Below are positions 1 through 9,329 of a DNA stretch of 64,000 nt, piece after piece (the stretch's first letter is position 1; every line of letters starts with the position of its first letter). Both the position numbers and the translations under genes were made by a program. The DNA is from Larsenimonas rhizosphaerae (GTDB lineage Bacteria; Pseudomonadota; Gammaproteobacteria; Pseudomonadales; Halomonadaceae). Below the pieces are notes generated by a model. That model was not told the DNA's origin. It did no database searches and saw only the letters and a program-made list of their open reading frames with translations. The DNA lies in the NCBI RefSeq assembly GCF_023700005.1, contig NZ_JAMLJK010000001.1, forward strand, positions 372,001-436,000, given 5' to 3'.

Positions 1-387
1 GTCGTGCATTCTGCCCAGGGTGTCGCCAATGGCGCGGCACTGGGCAAGGGTTGCGGTATCCGGATGGCGGCCCGGCAGCCGGGGAAAGAGCAGGGCTGGC
101 CGGTCTGCCAGGCGCTGCAGGGCGATGCCTTCCCGATCATGGATCGGCCCGGGGATCGGCAGCTCCCGAACGGCCAGAAAGTCCAGCAGTTCGACAAAAA
201 AAGGCAGTTCCTGTTGATCGCCCTGTTCAAACAGGGTCAGTACCATCGCCTGACGGTCGGTGGTGACAAAAAAAGTGGAGTTTTCGGTACCGCTGGCCAC
301 TTCGTCCAGTCGGGTCAGTTCACCAACGCTGTAACGCGTCAGAAAATCGCTGACCTGGTCGTACTGCAAGGGTGTAAAAACCGCCAT
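1..387 (-). CDS. thrB: Homoserine kinase ThrB, N-terminal 129 residues (cut by window edge)
   Basis: The reading frame runs off the left edge, so only the N-terminal part is present. The protein starts MAVFTPLQYDQVSDFL and continues with an APH-like N-lobe (SGTENSTFFV near residue 32, then a QRLADRPALLFPRLPGR stretch near residue 90). This is characteristic of the type II homoserine kinase of pseudomonads and halomonads, which phosphorylates homoserine in threonine synthesis. It is an aminoglycoside-phosphotransferase-fold kinase, unlike the GHMP-type ThrB of enterics. Lying next to DUF2782 and polA repeats the order seen in Pseudomonas. The start was chosen because the conserved MAVFTPL begins at the only nearby in-frame ATG. 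Confidence 0.9.
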   Translation of the reverse strand, partial: MAVFTPLQYDQVSDFLTRYSVGELTRLDEVASGTENSTFFVTTDRQAMVLTLFEQGDQQELPFFVELLDFLAVRELPIPGPIHDREGIALQRLADRPALLFPRLPGRHPDTATLAQCRAIGDTLGRMHD

Positions 388-515
388 GATGTCTCGCCGA
401 TTGTGAAATGGCACCTCCCATACAGTACGGAGGAGCGTGAACGCCGGGCTATTCTACCCCGTGGATCAAGCGGCTTGCCACGGTGAGAATATGCTTTCCG
501 ATGTGCGATGAGCGG

Positions 516-755
516 CTATCTGGTGCTTGTCCACTCCGGTGGCGGGACGGGCTCGCTGCCGGTGTAGGGGGTAAAGTTGCCGTCGCCGGTGGTATCCACA
601 AGTATCTGGCGCGTGCCGTCTTCCGTCGTGACGGCAACCGCGTACAGCGCGCCGTTATCACGATATTCCTGCGGTGCAGAAGGATCCTTTGCCAGTGCCG
701 TGGTTGTACCGGTCAGAAAAAGCAGTGCAACAAGGAGTATGCTGGAGTAGTTCAT
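516..755 (-). CDS. DUF2782 small exported protein
   Basis: A 79-residue protein with a signal peptide (MNYSSILLVALLFLTG followed by a small-residue region and cleavage near ALA-KD) and a short soluble domain containing VAVTTEDGTRQILVDTTGDG and a PPEW end. This matches the DUF2782 family, whose gene usually lies between thrB and polA in pseudomonads and halomonads. An AGGA element sits 8 nt before the ATG. It probably forms a small periplasmic beta-rich domain; function is unknown. It is transcribed towards thrB, so the two may be co-transcribed. Confidence 0.8.
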   Translation of the reverse strand: MNYSSILLVALLFLTGTTTALAKDPSAPQEYRDNGALYAVAVTTEDGTRQILVDTTGDGNFTPYTGSEPVPPPEWTSTR

Positions 756-926
756 GACGTTGGTCCTGAAGGGGCCGCAAGAGCAAGTATAAAATAATTC
801 TTTATTAGGTGTATTTTTCGGCCGTGATAAGGTTTTGTTATCGACCCGTTGTCATATGTTACACGTCAGCGTAGATATTCGGGCCATTGAAAGGTCGCAT
901 TTTATACTATTGAAGGAGTCGCACAC

Positions 927-1685
927 GTGACGACAGTACAACACCTCGACGCGCGCAAGCAGGTTCTGTTCCACCATCCGGTCTTCAACGCCCTGACGCA
1001 CCAGGATCAACTCAGAGAGCTGATGCAGTGGCATGTATTCGCAGTATGGGACTTCATGACGCTGGCCAAGCGACTGCAGAATGAACTGACCTGCACCCGG
1101 CTGCCGTGGGTGCCGCCCCGCTATCCGGATGCTGCGCATCTCATCAACGAGATCGTGACCGGTGAGGAAACCGATCGGAATCGCACCGGCGGCCACAGCA
1201 GTCATTTCGAGTTGTACGTCAAGGCCATGGAGGAAGTGCACGCTGACGTGGCTCCAATCGAGCGGTTCATCAGCGAGGTGCGCGAAGGGCAGGATCCGAT
1301 CGGGGTAATGCGGGCGATGGACACGCCGCCAGCAGTCATCGACTTTGTCGGCAATACGCTTGATGTGGCGATGAATGCGCCGGTTCATGTCGTCGCAGCG
1401 TACTTCCTGCATGGTCGGGAAGACATCATTCCCGAGATGTTCTCCCGGTTACTGTCGGCCTGGCAGGTAGACAACGAGGACGTGCCGACCTTTGTGTACT
1501 ACCTCAAGCGCCATATCGAGCTTGATGCCGACAACCACGGGCCCGCGGCAGAAAAAATGCTGGCCGAGCTGGTCGGCGATGATGTCGACATGCAGCAGCA
1601 GGCCATGCAGGCAGCCATTGATGCCGTCGACAGCCGTATTGCCTTCTGGGATGCCCTGTTGGCGCAATTGACGCCTGCAGCCTGA
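927..1685 (+). CDS. DUF3050 family protein (heme-oxygenase-like fold)
   Basis: A 252-residue protein without signal peptide or membrane segments. It matches DUF3050: an N-terminal LFHHPVFNAL and LMQWHVFAVWDFM region, a conserved NEIVTGEETD segment, a SHFELYVKAM helix, and a C-terminal LKRHIELDADNHGP motif. The spaced His/Glu/Asp residues (HVF, EE, HFELY, HIELDADNH) resemble the metal-binding set of heme-oxygenase-like helical proteins, which suggests a di-metal or metal-dependent oxidase/oxygenase; that is inference. The GTG start is supported by an AAGGAG 8 nt upstream. It lies directly upstream of polA with a gap of about 60 bp. Confidence 0.8.
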   Translation: MTTVQHLDARKQVLFHHPVFNALTHQDQLRELMQWHVFAVWDFMTLAKRLQNELTCTRLPWVPPRYPDAAHLINEIVTGEETDRNRTGGHSSHFELYVKAMEEVHADVAPIERFISEVREGQDPIGVMRAMDTPPAVIDFVGNTLDVAMNAPVHVVAAYFLHGREDIIPEMFSRLLSAWQVDNEDVPTFVYYLKRHIELDADNHGPAAEKMLAELVGDDVDMQQQAMQAAIDAVDSRIAFWDALLAQLTPAA

Positions 1686-1745
1686 CAGGGTCCCGGCGGT
1701 TCCGTATCATGGGGGTTTTCCGATTGTTCGCCGACGGGAGCTCCC

Positions 1746-4514
1746 ATGGCCGCTATTCCGATCGTCCTCGTCGACGGTTCCTCCTACCTGTACCGCGCCT
1801 TTCATGCCCTGCCGCCGCTGACGGCTGCTGACGGCACCCCGACCGGGGCGGTCCGCGGGGTGGTATCGATGCTCAAAAGCCTGATCCGCCAGTACCCGGA
1901 AAGCCCGATGGCGGTGGTGTTCGACGCCAAGGGCAAGACCTTCCGCGATGAGATCTATCCCGAGTACAAGGCGCATCGCCCGCCGATGCCGGATGATCTG
2001 CGCCCACAGGTCGAGCCCCTGCACGAGTGTGTGCGCGCCCTTGGCCTGCCGCTGCTGTGCATTGAGGGGGTGGAGGCCGATGACGTGATCGGCACGCTGG
2101 CCTTCGAGGCTACCCGTGATGGCCATGATGTGGTGATTTCCACCGGTGACAAGGACATGGCTCAACTGGTCAGCCCCCACGTCACGCTGGTCAATACCAT
2201 GAAAAACGAGCTTCTGGACGAGGCTGGTGTCGAGGAAAAGTTCGGTATTCCGCCACGGCTGATCATTGATTATCTGGCATTGATGGGCGATAGCGTCGAC
2301 AACATCCCGGGCGTACCGGGGGTCGGGCAGAAAACGGCCCTGTCACTGCTGACCGGCATGAATGGTGGGCTGGACACCATTTATGGTGACTTGGACAAGG
2401 TGACTACCCTTGGGTTCCGGGGGGCGAAGACCCTGCCGAAAAAGCTGACCGAGCACCGTGATCAGGCCTTCCTGTCCTATCAGCTTGCCACCATCAAGGT
2501 CGATTGCGATCTGCCGGTGGGCCTGACGGACCTGACGCCGCCTGCGCCGGACAACGCCGCTCTGCGAACGCTGTATACACGGCTTGAATTCAAGGGCTGG
2601 CTCAATGAGCTGGCGGACGATGGCACGGAGCATGCGCCTGCTGCGTCGGAGGCCGCACCGGCTGCCGATCCTGAACCCGAGCGTCAGACCGGGTTCGACC
2701 TGGCCGAGCAGGACTATCGCGCCCTCCTTGACGAGGCCGACTGGCAGGTCTGGCTTGAGCGACTGCAGGCCGCGGATGCCTTCTGTTTTGATCTGGAAAC
2801 CACCAGCCTCAACTACATGGAGGCCGAGATCGTTGGTATTGGCATGGCGCTGGCGCCGGGCGAGGCAGTCTACGTACCGGTCGCGCATGATTATCTGGAT
2901 GCACCGGCCCAGCTCGACCGTACCCGGGTATTGAATGACCTGACCCCGTTTTTGACCAGCGAGGCCATCACCAAGATCGGGCAGAACCTGAAGTACGATA
3001 TTGAAGTGCTGGCGCGTTATGACATTGCCGTCAGGGGCCCTTTGGTCGACACCATGCTCGAGTCCTATGTGCTCAATTCCACGGTCATTCGCCACAATAT
3101 GGACGACCTGGCCCGCCAGTATCTGGGCCATGAAACGATCAGTTTCGAGGCGATTGCCGGCAAGGGCGTGAAACAGTTGACGTTCAATCAGATTGCCCTT
3201 GAGCAGGCCATGCCCTACGCCTGCGAGGATGTGGATGTCACGCTGCGGCTGCATGACATTCTGAGGCCACGGGTAGAACAGGCCGGTCGGCTGGCTGATG
3301 TGCTGGACACGCTGGAGCGTCCGCTGATTCCGGTACTGACCCGAATGGAGCGCACCGGTGTTCTGATCGACACCCAAAAACTCGGCGAGCAGAGCCGCAC
3401 GCTGGGAGAGCGGATCACGGCACTGGAGAAGGACGCCTTCGAGATGGCCGGTCGGGAGTTCAACCTCGGTTCGCCCAAGCAACTCGGTGAAATCCTGTTC
3501 AATGAGCAGAAGATTCCGGTCATCAAGAAGACCCCCAAGGGTGCGCCGTCAACCGCCGAGGCGGTACTGGAAGAGCTGGCGCTGGATTACCCGTTGCCGA
3601 AGGTGATCATGGAGCATCGCGGACTTTCGAAGCTGCGTTCGACCTATACCGACAAGCTGCCGCAGCTGGTCAATGCCGAAAGCGGCCGCATTCACACCAG
3701 TTACCATCAGGCCGTGACCGCCACCGGCCGGCTGTCCTCGAGCGACCCGAACCTGCAGAACATTCCGGTGCGTACCGAGGAAGGTCGCAGGATTCGTACC
3801 GCGTTTATCGCCCGCGAGGGCTATTCGATCGTTGCGGCAGACTATTCGCAGATCGAGCTTCGCATCATGGCGCACCTGTCGGGCGACAAGGGGCTGCTCG
3901 AGGCATTTGCCAACAACCTGGATATCCACAGCGCCACGGCCGCCGAAGTGTTCAATGTGGCGGTGGACAAGGTGAGCGTGGATCAGCGTCGCAGTGCCAA
4001 GGCCATCAACTTCGGGCTGATTTACGGCATGAGCGCCTGGGGGCTGGGACGCCAGCTCAACATCGAACGCAACCAGGCCCAGACCTACATCGAGCGCTAT
4101 TTTGACCGCTACCCGGGCGTTGCCTCCTTCATGGAGCGCACGCGGGCCGATGCTGCTGAAAACGGTTATGTCGAAACCGTCTTTGGCCGGCGCCTGTATG
4201 TCCCCGATATTGCCTCGCGTAATCATGGTCGTCGCCAGGCGGCAGAGCGTACTGCCATCAATGCCCCGATGCAGGGAACCGCGGCCGATATCATCAAGCG
4301 TGCCATGATTGACGTTGATGCATGGCTGGCGGGAGGCGCCTTCGATGCCTGGATGGTGATGCAGGTGCACGATGAACTGGTGTTTGAAGTGAAAACCGAA
4401 CAGGTCGAGGCCTTCAAGACCGACATCAGTGAGCGGATGGCGTGTGCCGGTGAGCTGAGCGTGCCCCTGGTGGTGGATGCCGAGAGTGGCGCAAACTGGG
4501 AAGAAGCGCACTGA
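1746..4514 (+). CDS. polA: DNA polymerase I
   Basis: A full-length 922-residue family A polymerase. The N-terminal 5'-3' flap nuclease domain covers about residues 1-310, the 3'-5' proofreading exonuclease about 325-515, and the polymerase the rest. The proofreading site looks intact (FDLETT near residue 348, and [12 protein letters not shown]). Polymerase motif A ([10 protein letters not shown], about residue 697), motif B ([14 protein letters not shown]) and motif C (VHDELVF, about residue 873) are all present. It acts in Okazaki fragment maturation and excision repair. A GGGAG lies 5 nt before the ATG, and a strong terminator follows the stop. Confidence 0.98.
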   Translation: MAAIPIVLVDGSSYLYRAFHALPPLTAADGTPTGAVRGVVSMLKSLIRQYPESPMAVVFDAKGKTFRDEIYPEYKAHRPPMPDDLRPQVEPLHECVRALGLPLLCIEGVEADDVIGTLAFEATRDGHDVVISTGDKDMAQLVSPHVTLVNTMKNELLDEAGVEEKFGIPPRLIIDYLALMGDSVDNIPGVPGVGQKTALSLLTGMNGGLDTIYGDLDKVTTLGFRGAKTLPKKLTEHRDQAFLSYQLATIKVDCDLPVGLTDLTPPAPDNAALRTLYTRLEFKGWLNELADDGTEHAPAASEAAPAADPEPERQTGFDLAEQDYRALLDEADWQVWLERLQAADAFCFDLETTSLNYMEAEIVGIGMALAPGEAVYVPVAHDYLDAPAQLDRTRVLNDLTPFLTSEAITKIGQNLKYDIEVLARYDIAVRGPLVDTMLESYVLNSTVIRHNMDDLARQYLGHETISFEAIAGKGVKQLTFNQIALEQAMPYACEDVDVTLRLHDILRPRVEQAGRLADVLDTLERPLIPVLTRMERTGVLIDTQKLGEQSRTLGERITALEKDAFEMAGREFNLGSPKQLGEILFNEQKIPVIKKTPKGAPSTAEAVLEELALDYPLPKVIMEHRGLSKLRSTYTDKLPQLVNAESGRIHTSYHQAVTATGRLSSSDPNLQNIPVRTEEGRRIRTAFIAREGYSIVAADYSQIELRIMAHLSGDKGLLEAFANNLDIHSATAAEVFNVAVDKVSVDQRRSAKAINFGLIYGMSAWGLGRQLNIERNQAQTYIERYFDRYPGVASFMERTRADAAENGYVETVFGRRLYVPDIASRNHGRRQAAERTAINAPMQGTAADIIKRAMIDVDAWLAGGAFDAWMVMQVHDELVFEVKTEQVEAFKTDISERMACAGELSVPLVVDAESGANWEEAH

Positions 4515-4539
4515 TTGCGCGTCAGGGGCTCAAACGCAA

Positions 4540-4574
4540 CCGGGGCCGCCTTTTCAGGCGGCCCCGGTTTTTTT
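4540..4574 (+). terminator. Rho-independent terminator of polA
   Basis: An 11-bp perfect GC-rich stem (CCGGGGCCGCC with its complement around a TTTTCA loop) is followed by seven T residues. It lies 26 nt after the polA stop and before the convergent MFS gene. Confidence 0.92.
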
Positions 4575-4598
4575 ACGGCTCGACGTGCGCTTGAATGA

Positions 4599-5774
4599 TC
4601 ACGCGGCGGCGTGACGCTGACGTTTTTCCTGCCGGCGAGCCACTGCCCATATCGCGAGGCCGCCCAGGGCCAGGCAACAGCCGACCACGCCAGTCGAGCG
4701 GTAGCCGAAGCCGAAGGCCAGGGCAAGGCCTGCAAGCCACGGCCCGAGGGCGTTGGCCATGTTGAAGGCGACGTGATTGAGCGCGGCAGCCAGATTTTGT
4801 GCCTCGCCCGCCACATCCATCAGGCGCGTCTGCAAAATGGTGCCGAGCGCACCGCTCATGCCGATGCAGAACACATCGATTGCAATCAGCACCGGGTTAT
4901 CCGCAACCAGCGGGAACGCTGCCAGTGCTGCCGCGCTCCAGAGCAGTAGCCCGCCTGCCGTCGGCATCAGGGAGCGGTCGGCGAAGCGGGGCAGAATCAC
5001 GTTGCCCACCGTCATGCCAAGCCCGAATATGGCGAGAATCAGCGGCATGGCATGCGCTGACATATGGGTGACGTGATCAAGTGTGGCGGTTAGATAGGTG
5101 TATACCGCGAACATGCCGCCAAAGCCGATGGCACCAATGGCGAGCGTCAACAGCACCGCACTGTTGCTGAGGGCGCGCAGTTCGCTTTTGGCACTTTGCG
5201 CCGTGGCTACCCCGGTTTTCGGGGCAAACAGGGCGATCATCACTACCGTCAGCAGGGCCAGTGCGGTGACCAGCCAGAAGCCGAAACGCCAGCCGAACAC
5301 GTTGCCAAGCCAGGTGGCGAGTGGCACCCCGACAATGGTGGCGACCGTCAGTCCCATCATCATCATGCCGACTGCCCGGGTGCGCTTGCCGCTTGAAACG
5401 ACCGATGCCGCCATCAGCGCGGCCAGGCCAAAATAGGCGCCGTGAGGCAGGCCGCTGATGAAGCGAAACAGAATCAGTGAGCCATAGTCCGACGCGACGG
5501 CGCTCAGGCCATTACCGATCGCAAACAGCCCCATCAGCGCCAGAAGCAGCCATTTGCGATCGATCCTGGCAGCCAGCACTGTAATGACCGGCGCGCCGAT
5601 GACCACGCCGAGTGCATAAACGCTGATGACGTGGCTGGCCGTGGAGGGTGAAATGGCCATGTCGCTTTGAATGAAGGGCAGCAGGCTCATGGTGGCGAAC
5701 TCGGTCGTGCCGATGGCGAAGCCGCCGGTGGCAAGCGCCAGCAAAACGAGCAGAGGGTGTGTGTGACGGGTCAT
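4599..5774 (-). CDS. AraJ-type MFS efflux transporter (DHA1 family)
   Basis: A 391-residue polytopic membrane protein with about 12 hydrophobic segments. The first helix contains ATGGFAIGTTEFATMSLLPF, typical of AraJ/YdhP-like sugar-efflux and drug-efflux members of the DHA1 family. The loop after helix 2 carries AARIDRKWLLLAL, and FRFISGLPHGAYFGLAA is the conserved segment of the same family. It probably exports small metabolites or drugs by proton antiport; the substrate cannot be read from sequence. It is convergent with polA and stands alone. Confidence 0.88.
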   Translation of the reverse strand: MTRHTHPLLVLLALATGGFAIGTTEFATMSLLPFIQSDMAISPSTASHVISVYALGVVIGAPVITVLAARIDRKWLLLALMGLFAIGNGLSAVASDYGSLILFRFISGLPHGAYFGLAALMAASVVSSGKRTRAVGMMMMGLTVATIVGVPLATWLGNVFGWRFGFWLVTALALLTVVMIALFAPKTGVATAQSAKSELRALSNSAVLLTLAIGAIGFGGMFAVYTYLTATLDHVTHMSAHAMPLILAIFGLGMTVGNVILPRFADRSLMPTAGGLLLWSAAALAAFPLVADNPVLIAIDVFCIGMSGALGTILQTRLMDVAGEAQNLAAALNHVAFNMANALGPWLAGLALAFGFGYRSTGVVGCCLALGGLAIWAVARRQEKRQRHAAA

Positions 5775-6086
5775 GAAACCTCAGGCGTATGTGACAGGCT
5801 CTACCCGCAGTGCAGTCAATGACCGCGTATCAGGCAAGGGTGAGCAGGGCGGGGGTAGTTCGGCGACGCAAGCCGGCAGGGCAGGTAGATGGCGCCGTCG
5901 GAATATACAAGGTGTCGATTTTAGACGATAGTCGCATTCGTTCGCCAGCCAGTCTGCTGTCACTGGCGCGATGCCTGCTTGGCGTCCATTCGTGGATACA
6001 GGGCGCTGGCACATGCAGACGGGCAGCACGGGCCCGAGACCGGTACCGCCCGTTTCTGGTCTGTCGCAATAATTCAGGCAGCAGAC
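5775..6086. other. Intergenic stretch without a supported gene
   Basis: About 310 bp between the start of the MFS gene and the end of the SDR gene, both on the minus strand. It must hold the MFS promoter. Short open frames here are arginine/proline-rich and look like no known protein. No convincing terminator was found for the SDR gene; an ACGGGC/GCCCGT pair near 6018-6052 has a long loop and no T-run. Confidence 0.5.
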
Positions 6087-6908
6087 TTATTCAGTGGATT
6101 CCTTCCAGCCCGCTTCAAACAGCATCTTGCCAGGCCAGGTATATGCCATCACGCCACCATCGGCGAGGATGGTCTCACCGGTCACAAAGCTTGAATCGTC
6201 ACTGGCAAGAAACAGTGCGACAGAGGCCATTTCGCGGGGCTTGCCGAGCCGGCCCAGCGGGGTGACCCAGGTCTGGGCATCGCGAAACTTCTTGCCATCG
6301 TCATCATCCGGCTCGCCGGCCAGGCTATCGACCAGCGGTGTTTCGATCGTGCCGGGAGCAATACCATTGACGCGAATGCGGTGACGGCCGTAATCGATCG
6401 CCATGGCTTTGGTCAGGTTGGTAATGCCTCCCTTGGCTGCGTTATAGCCGGAACGGTCCAGATCGGCAGCCAGTCCGGACATGGACGAAACATTGATGAT
6501 CGAACCGCCGTTGTCCAGCATCAGAGGGATCAGGTATTTGCTGACCAGAAAGGTGCCACGAAGATCCACGCTGATGATCTGGTCAAACAGCTCGGTAGGG
6601 TATTCATGCAATTTACCGCCTTCCTGATCAATGCCGGCATTGTTGAACAGCACATCAATGTGGCCATGCTCGCGTCGAACGGCGTCGGCAAAGGCCTTTA
6701 CTGCGTCCTCACTGGATACGTCCAGCTCATGGGCCTGCGCCTGGCCGCCGGCATCCTGGATGGCTTCAACAGTGGCCTTCAGCGTATCGATGTTCCTGTC
6801 GGCGCATATGACGGTAGCGCCATGTTCGGCAAAAAGGTGGGCGGTGGCCTGTCCGATACCGGTCGCGGCACCGGTAATCACGGTAATACGGTGTGCAAGT
6901 CGGGTCAT
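6087..6908 (-). CDS. Short-chain dehydrogenase/reductase (classical SDR)
   Basis: A 273-residue classical SDR. The N-terminal cofactor motif TGAATGIGQATA (TGxxxGxG), the NNAG motif in VLFNNAGIDQ, the catalytic Ser in INVSSMSG and the YNAAK motif (YxxxK) are all present, followed by IRVNGIAPGTIETPL. An acidic/basic pair after strand 2 (CADRN) suggests NAD preference. It probably oxidises or reduces a small alcohol or ketone; the substrate is unknown. The start used is the ATG giving MTRLAHRITVITGA, 13 nt after an AGGGAG. A longer in-frame extension upstream is low-complexity and unlikely. Confidence 0.88.
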   Translation of the reverse strand: MTRLAHRITVITGAATGIGQATAHLFAEHGATVICADRNIDTLKATVEAIQDAGGQAQAHELDVSSEDAVKAFADAVRREHGHIDVLFNNAGIDQEGGKLHEYPTELFDQIISVDLRGTFLVSKYLIPLMLDNGGSIINVSSMSGLAADLDRSGYNAAKGGITNLTKAMAIDYGRHRIRVNGIAPGTIETPLVDSLAGEPDDDDGKKFRDAQTWVTPLGRLGKPREMASVALFLASDDSSFVTGETILADGGVMAYTWPGKMLFEAGWKESTE

Positions 6909-7013
6909 GTTCTGCTCCCTGATGTCGGTAAAAGGGCATCTTCCTGACGCCCTGTTCGACAAAGGTAGTAGACGGCTGTCGTGTTGCAAACCAGGTAAGC
7001 GGCGTGGTGCGCC

Positions 7014-9218
7014 TTATGCCTGCGCCGGTGCCGGTGTGCAGGGCAGCTTGATCCAGAAGGTCGAGCCTTCGCCCTGGACTGTATCGAACCCGACAGTGGC
7101 ATTCATGTGCTCTGCCAGCTCGCGGGCGATGGCCAGCCCCAGCCCGGTGCCGCCCTTGGTACGGGTATCCGAGGTGTCGGCCTGAGAGAACTTCTGGAAA
7201 ATCCGTTCCTGAAACTCTTCAGGAATGCCCGGGCCGAGGTCGGTAATGGACACCGTGACCTGGTTACTGTCGACGTGCGAGTGCACCCGCACCTGCTCTC
7301 CGGCAGGGGAAAACTTGATGGCATTGGAGATGAAGTTGGAGATGATCTGCTGAAATCGCAGGGCATCCACATTGATCCGTACCGGATCAATCCGGTCTGC
7401 GGCCAGCTGAATACTGAATTTTTCAGCATAGCCCAGATTGGCCTTGAGGCTTTCGTCCACCAGGCTGTCCAGAGCATATTCGGCCAGTTCCAGTGTCATC
7501 TTGCCCGCCAGCAGCTTGTCCATGTCCAGCAGATCATTGATCAATAGGGTCAGCCGTTCACTGTTGAGGCGGGCCACCTCGAACATGGGTTTCATCGGGT
7601 CAGGTATTTCGCCCAGGGCGCCACTGTCGATCAGCGTCAGCGACCCGGCAATCGAGGTCAATGGCGTGCGAAGTTCATGGCTCACGGTGGAGACAAACCC
7701 GCGCTTCATCTCGTCAACCCGGTTTCGTTCGGTCAGATCGGTATTGGCCCCACTGATGCGAATGGCCTTGCCGTTATGGTCGCGCTGGACCATCCCCCGG
7801 GAGAGGAACGGCGTGTAATGACCATCCTTGTGCTGAAGTCTAAATTCGGTGCTGAAGTCAATCTCGTCAGAGGACAGCAGCGCCTTGAAAAAAGCCATGG
7901 TCCTGGCACGATCATTCGGATGCATCAGGGCTTCAAGCGTCATGGTCGAATCCTCCGGCATGTCGTTTTCGTAGCCAAGAAGCGACCACCAGCGCTCGGA
8001 AAAATAGACGCTGTCCTCTTCCAGGTTATGCTCCCACCAGCCATCGCTGCTGCCGGCCAGTACTCGGGCCTGACGGTCCTTGACCTCCTGCAGCTCTCGT
8101 TCGTTGTGACGAATGGTTCGGGTCATGCGCCTGGCCAGCTGTTCTGCCTTTTGCTGCCGATTGATCAGGACATGAACCAGAATGAAGGCCAGCAGGGCCA
8201 GTGCCATGCCGGCGGGCAGAATCAATTCCTCGGCCTGAGAGGCATACTTGTTTTCGAAACGAGGCCGGCTGAAATAGCACAGGGTCCAGTCGCGGCCGAA
8301 AAAGGACATCGTCACAACACTATGAAAGCGAGCGGTTTTGCCATCAAAATCTTCGCTTCCGAATGAGGCATACATCAGCTTGTTACGGTCCGGCTTGTTA
8401 CCATCAAATACCTTGAAGCCGACATCGCCATAGCCTACACCTTTCATCAGATCACCCATCCGGTATGGGCTGTAAACAAAGCCTTTCAGCGCTTCCCAGC
8501 GCTCTTCCCGGGTAGCAACGGGTAACCCTTCCTTGTAGACCGGGACATAGATCAGCATGCCGGCCTGTATTTCCTCGTCATCGGTTTCCTGCACGAGCGT
8601 TACCCGGGCCGACATGGCGGTTTCATTGAGATCAACAGCCCGCTCCATCGCTGCCCTGCGGGTCTTTTGAGAATACATGTCGTAGCCGAACGCGGAGAGG
8701 TTACGGCCCGAAAATGGTTCCAGGTAGAGAATGGAGCTGTAAAGCGTCCGATTGCCGGGCGGGTGCACCTTGAAGCTGCTGAACCCTTCTTCCTGTACCT
8801 GACGTTCAAAGTCAGGAACCTGCTCTGGCGTCAGAATCCGGCTATAGCCGAACCCGAGTATCCCCGGGTAATGCTCATCGAGCGACAGGCGATCAAAATA
8901 CTGACGCCATTCCTTTCGGCTGACCTCGTCGCTGGCATCCCACAGCCCCGCGCCGCCCCTGAGAATCAGCTCGTGATCATGCATGCGTCTTTTGATGTTG
9001 TTGGTCGTGTCTTGAGCAATGGCCGTAAAGGCCTGCTGGGCGTATTGATCACGCTGCTGTTCGTACCAGTGCTCCAGCATGAGAGTGGCCACCATGATCA
9101 CGGCTGCAGCAGCCCAGGGAAGCCCGCGAAACGGAGTGGAAAGTTTGAATGTACGCATGTGTGAGGTCACCTGAGCCAGCCATGAAAGCCTTATCGGCGC
9201 GCTGCGATATATCTTCAT
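7014..9218 (-). CDS. CHASE-PAS hybrid-free sensor histidine kinase
   Basis: A 734-residue membrane kinase. TM1 lies near residues 33-50, a periplasmic CHASE domain near 80-300 (PGILGFGYSRILTPEQV), and TM2 near 333-353. A PAS domain covers about 388-500 (WWSLLGYENDMPEDS) and HisKA holds the phospho-acceptor His514 (STVSHELRTPLTS). The HATPase domain shows the N box (ISNFISNAIKFSP), the G1 box (DLGPGIPEEF) and the GGTGLGLAIA box. There is no receiver domain and no response regulator next door, so it is an orphan kinase. It diverges from a c-di-GMP enzyme, which suggests linked signalling. An alternative start at 9158 (MRTFKLSTPF) would leave a more normal divergent promoter region. Confidence 0.9.
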   Translation of the reverse strand: MKIYRSAPIRLSWLAQVTSHMRTFKLSTPFRGLPWAAAAVIMVATLMLEHWYEQQRDQYAQQAFTAIAQDTTNNIKRRMHDHELILRGGAGLWDASDEVSRKEWRQYFDRLSLDEHYPGILGFGYSRILTPEQVPDFERQVQEEGFSSFKVHPPGNRTLYSSILYLEPFSGRNLSAFGYDMYSQKTRRAAMERAVDLNETAMSARVTLVQETDDEEIQAGMLIYVPVYKEGLPVATREERWEALKGFVYSPYRMGDLMKGVGYGDVGFKVFDGNKPDRNKLMYASFGSEDFDGKTARFHSVVTMSFFGRDWTLCYFSRPRFENKYASQAEELILPAGMALALLAFILVHVLINRQQKAEQLARRMTRTIRHNERELQEVKDRQARVLAGSSDGWWEHNLEEDSVYFSERWWSLLGYENDMPEDSTMTLEALMHPNDRARTMAFFKALLSSDEIDFSTEFRLQHKDGHYTPFLSRGMVQRDHNGKAIRISGANTDLTERNRVDEMKRGFVSTVSHELRTPLTSIAGSLTLIDSGALGEIPDPMKPMFEVARLNSERLTLLINDLLDMDKLLAGKMTLELAEYALDSLVDESLKANLGYAEKFSIQLAADRIDPVRINVDALRFQQIISNFISNAIKFSPAGEQVRVHSHVDSNQVTVSITDLGPGIPEEFQERIFQKFSQADTSDTRTKGGTGLGLAIARELAEHMNATVGFDTVQGEGSTFWIKLPCTPAPAQA

Positions 9219-9329
9219 ATCGTGATTTGCGGGCTACTTGACACTTAATACATTCAAGCAGTGGTCGATACTCGAAAGAGCAGGCAGAAAAGTAATGTAT
9301 CGCCCCGAGACGAAAACAGATGGTACGCC

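Noticed and set aside
4575-4598. Spot 42-like small RNA downstream of polA
   Set aside because: The polA terminator is followed within 25 bp by the convergent MFS gene; there is no room or promoter for an extra RNA.
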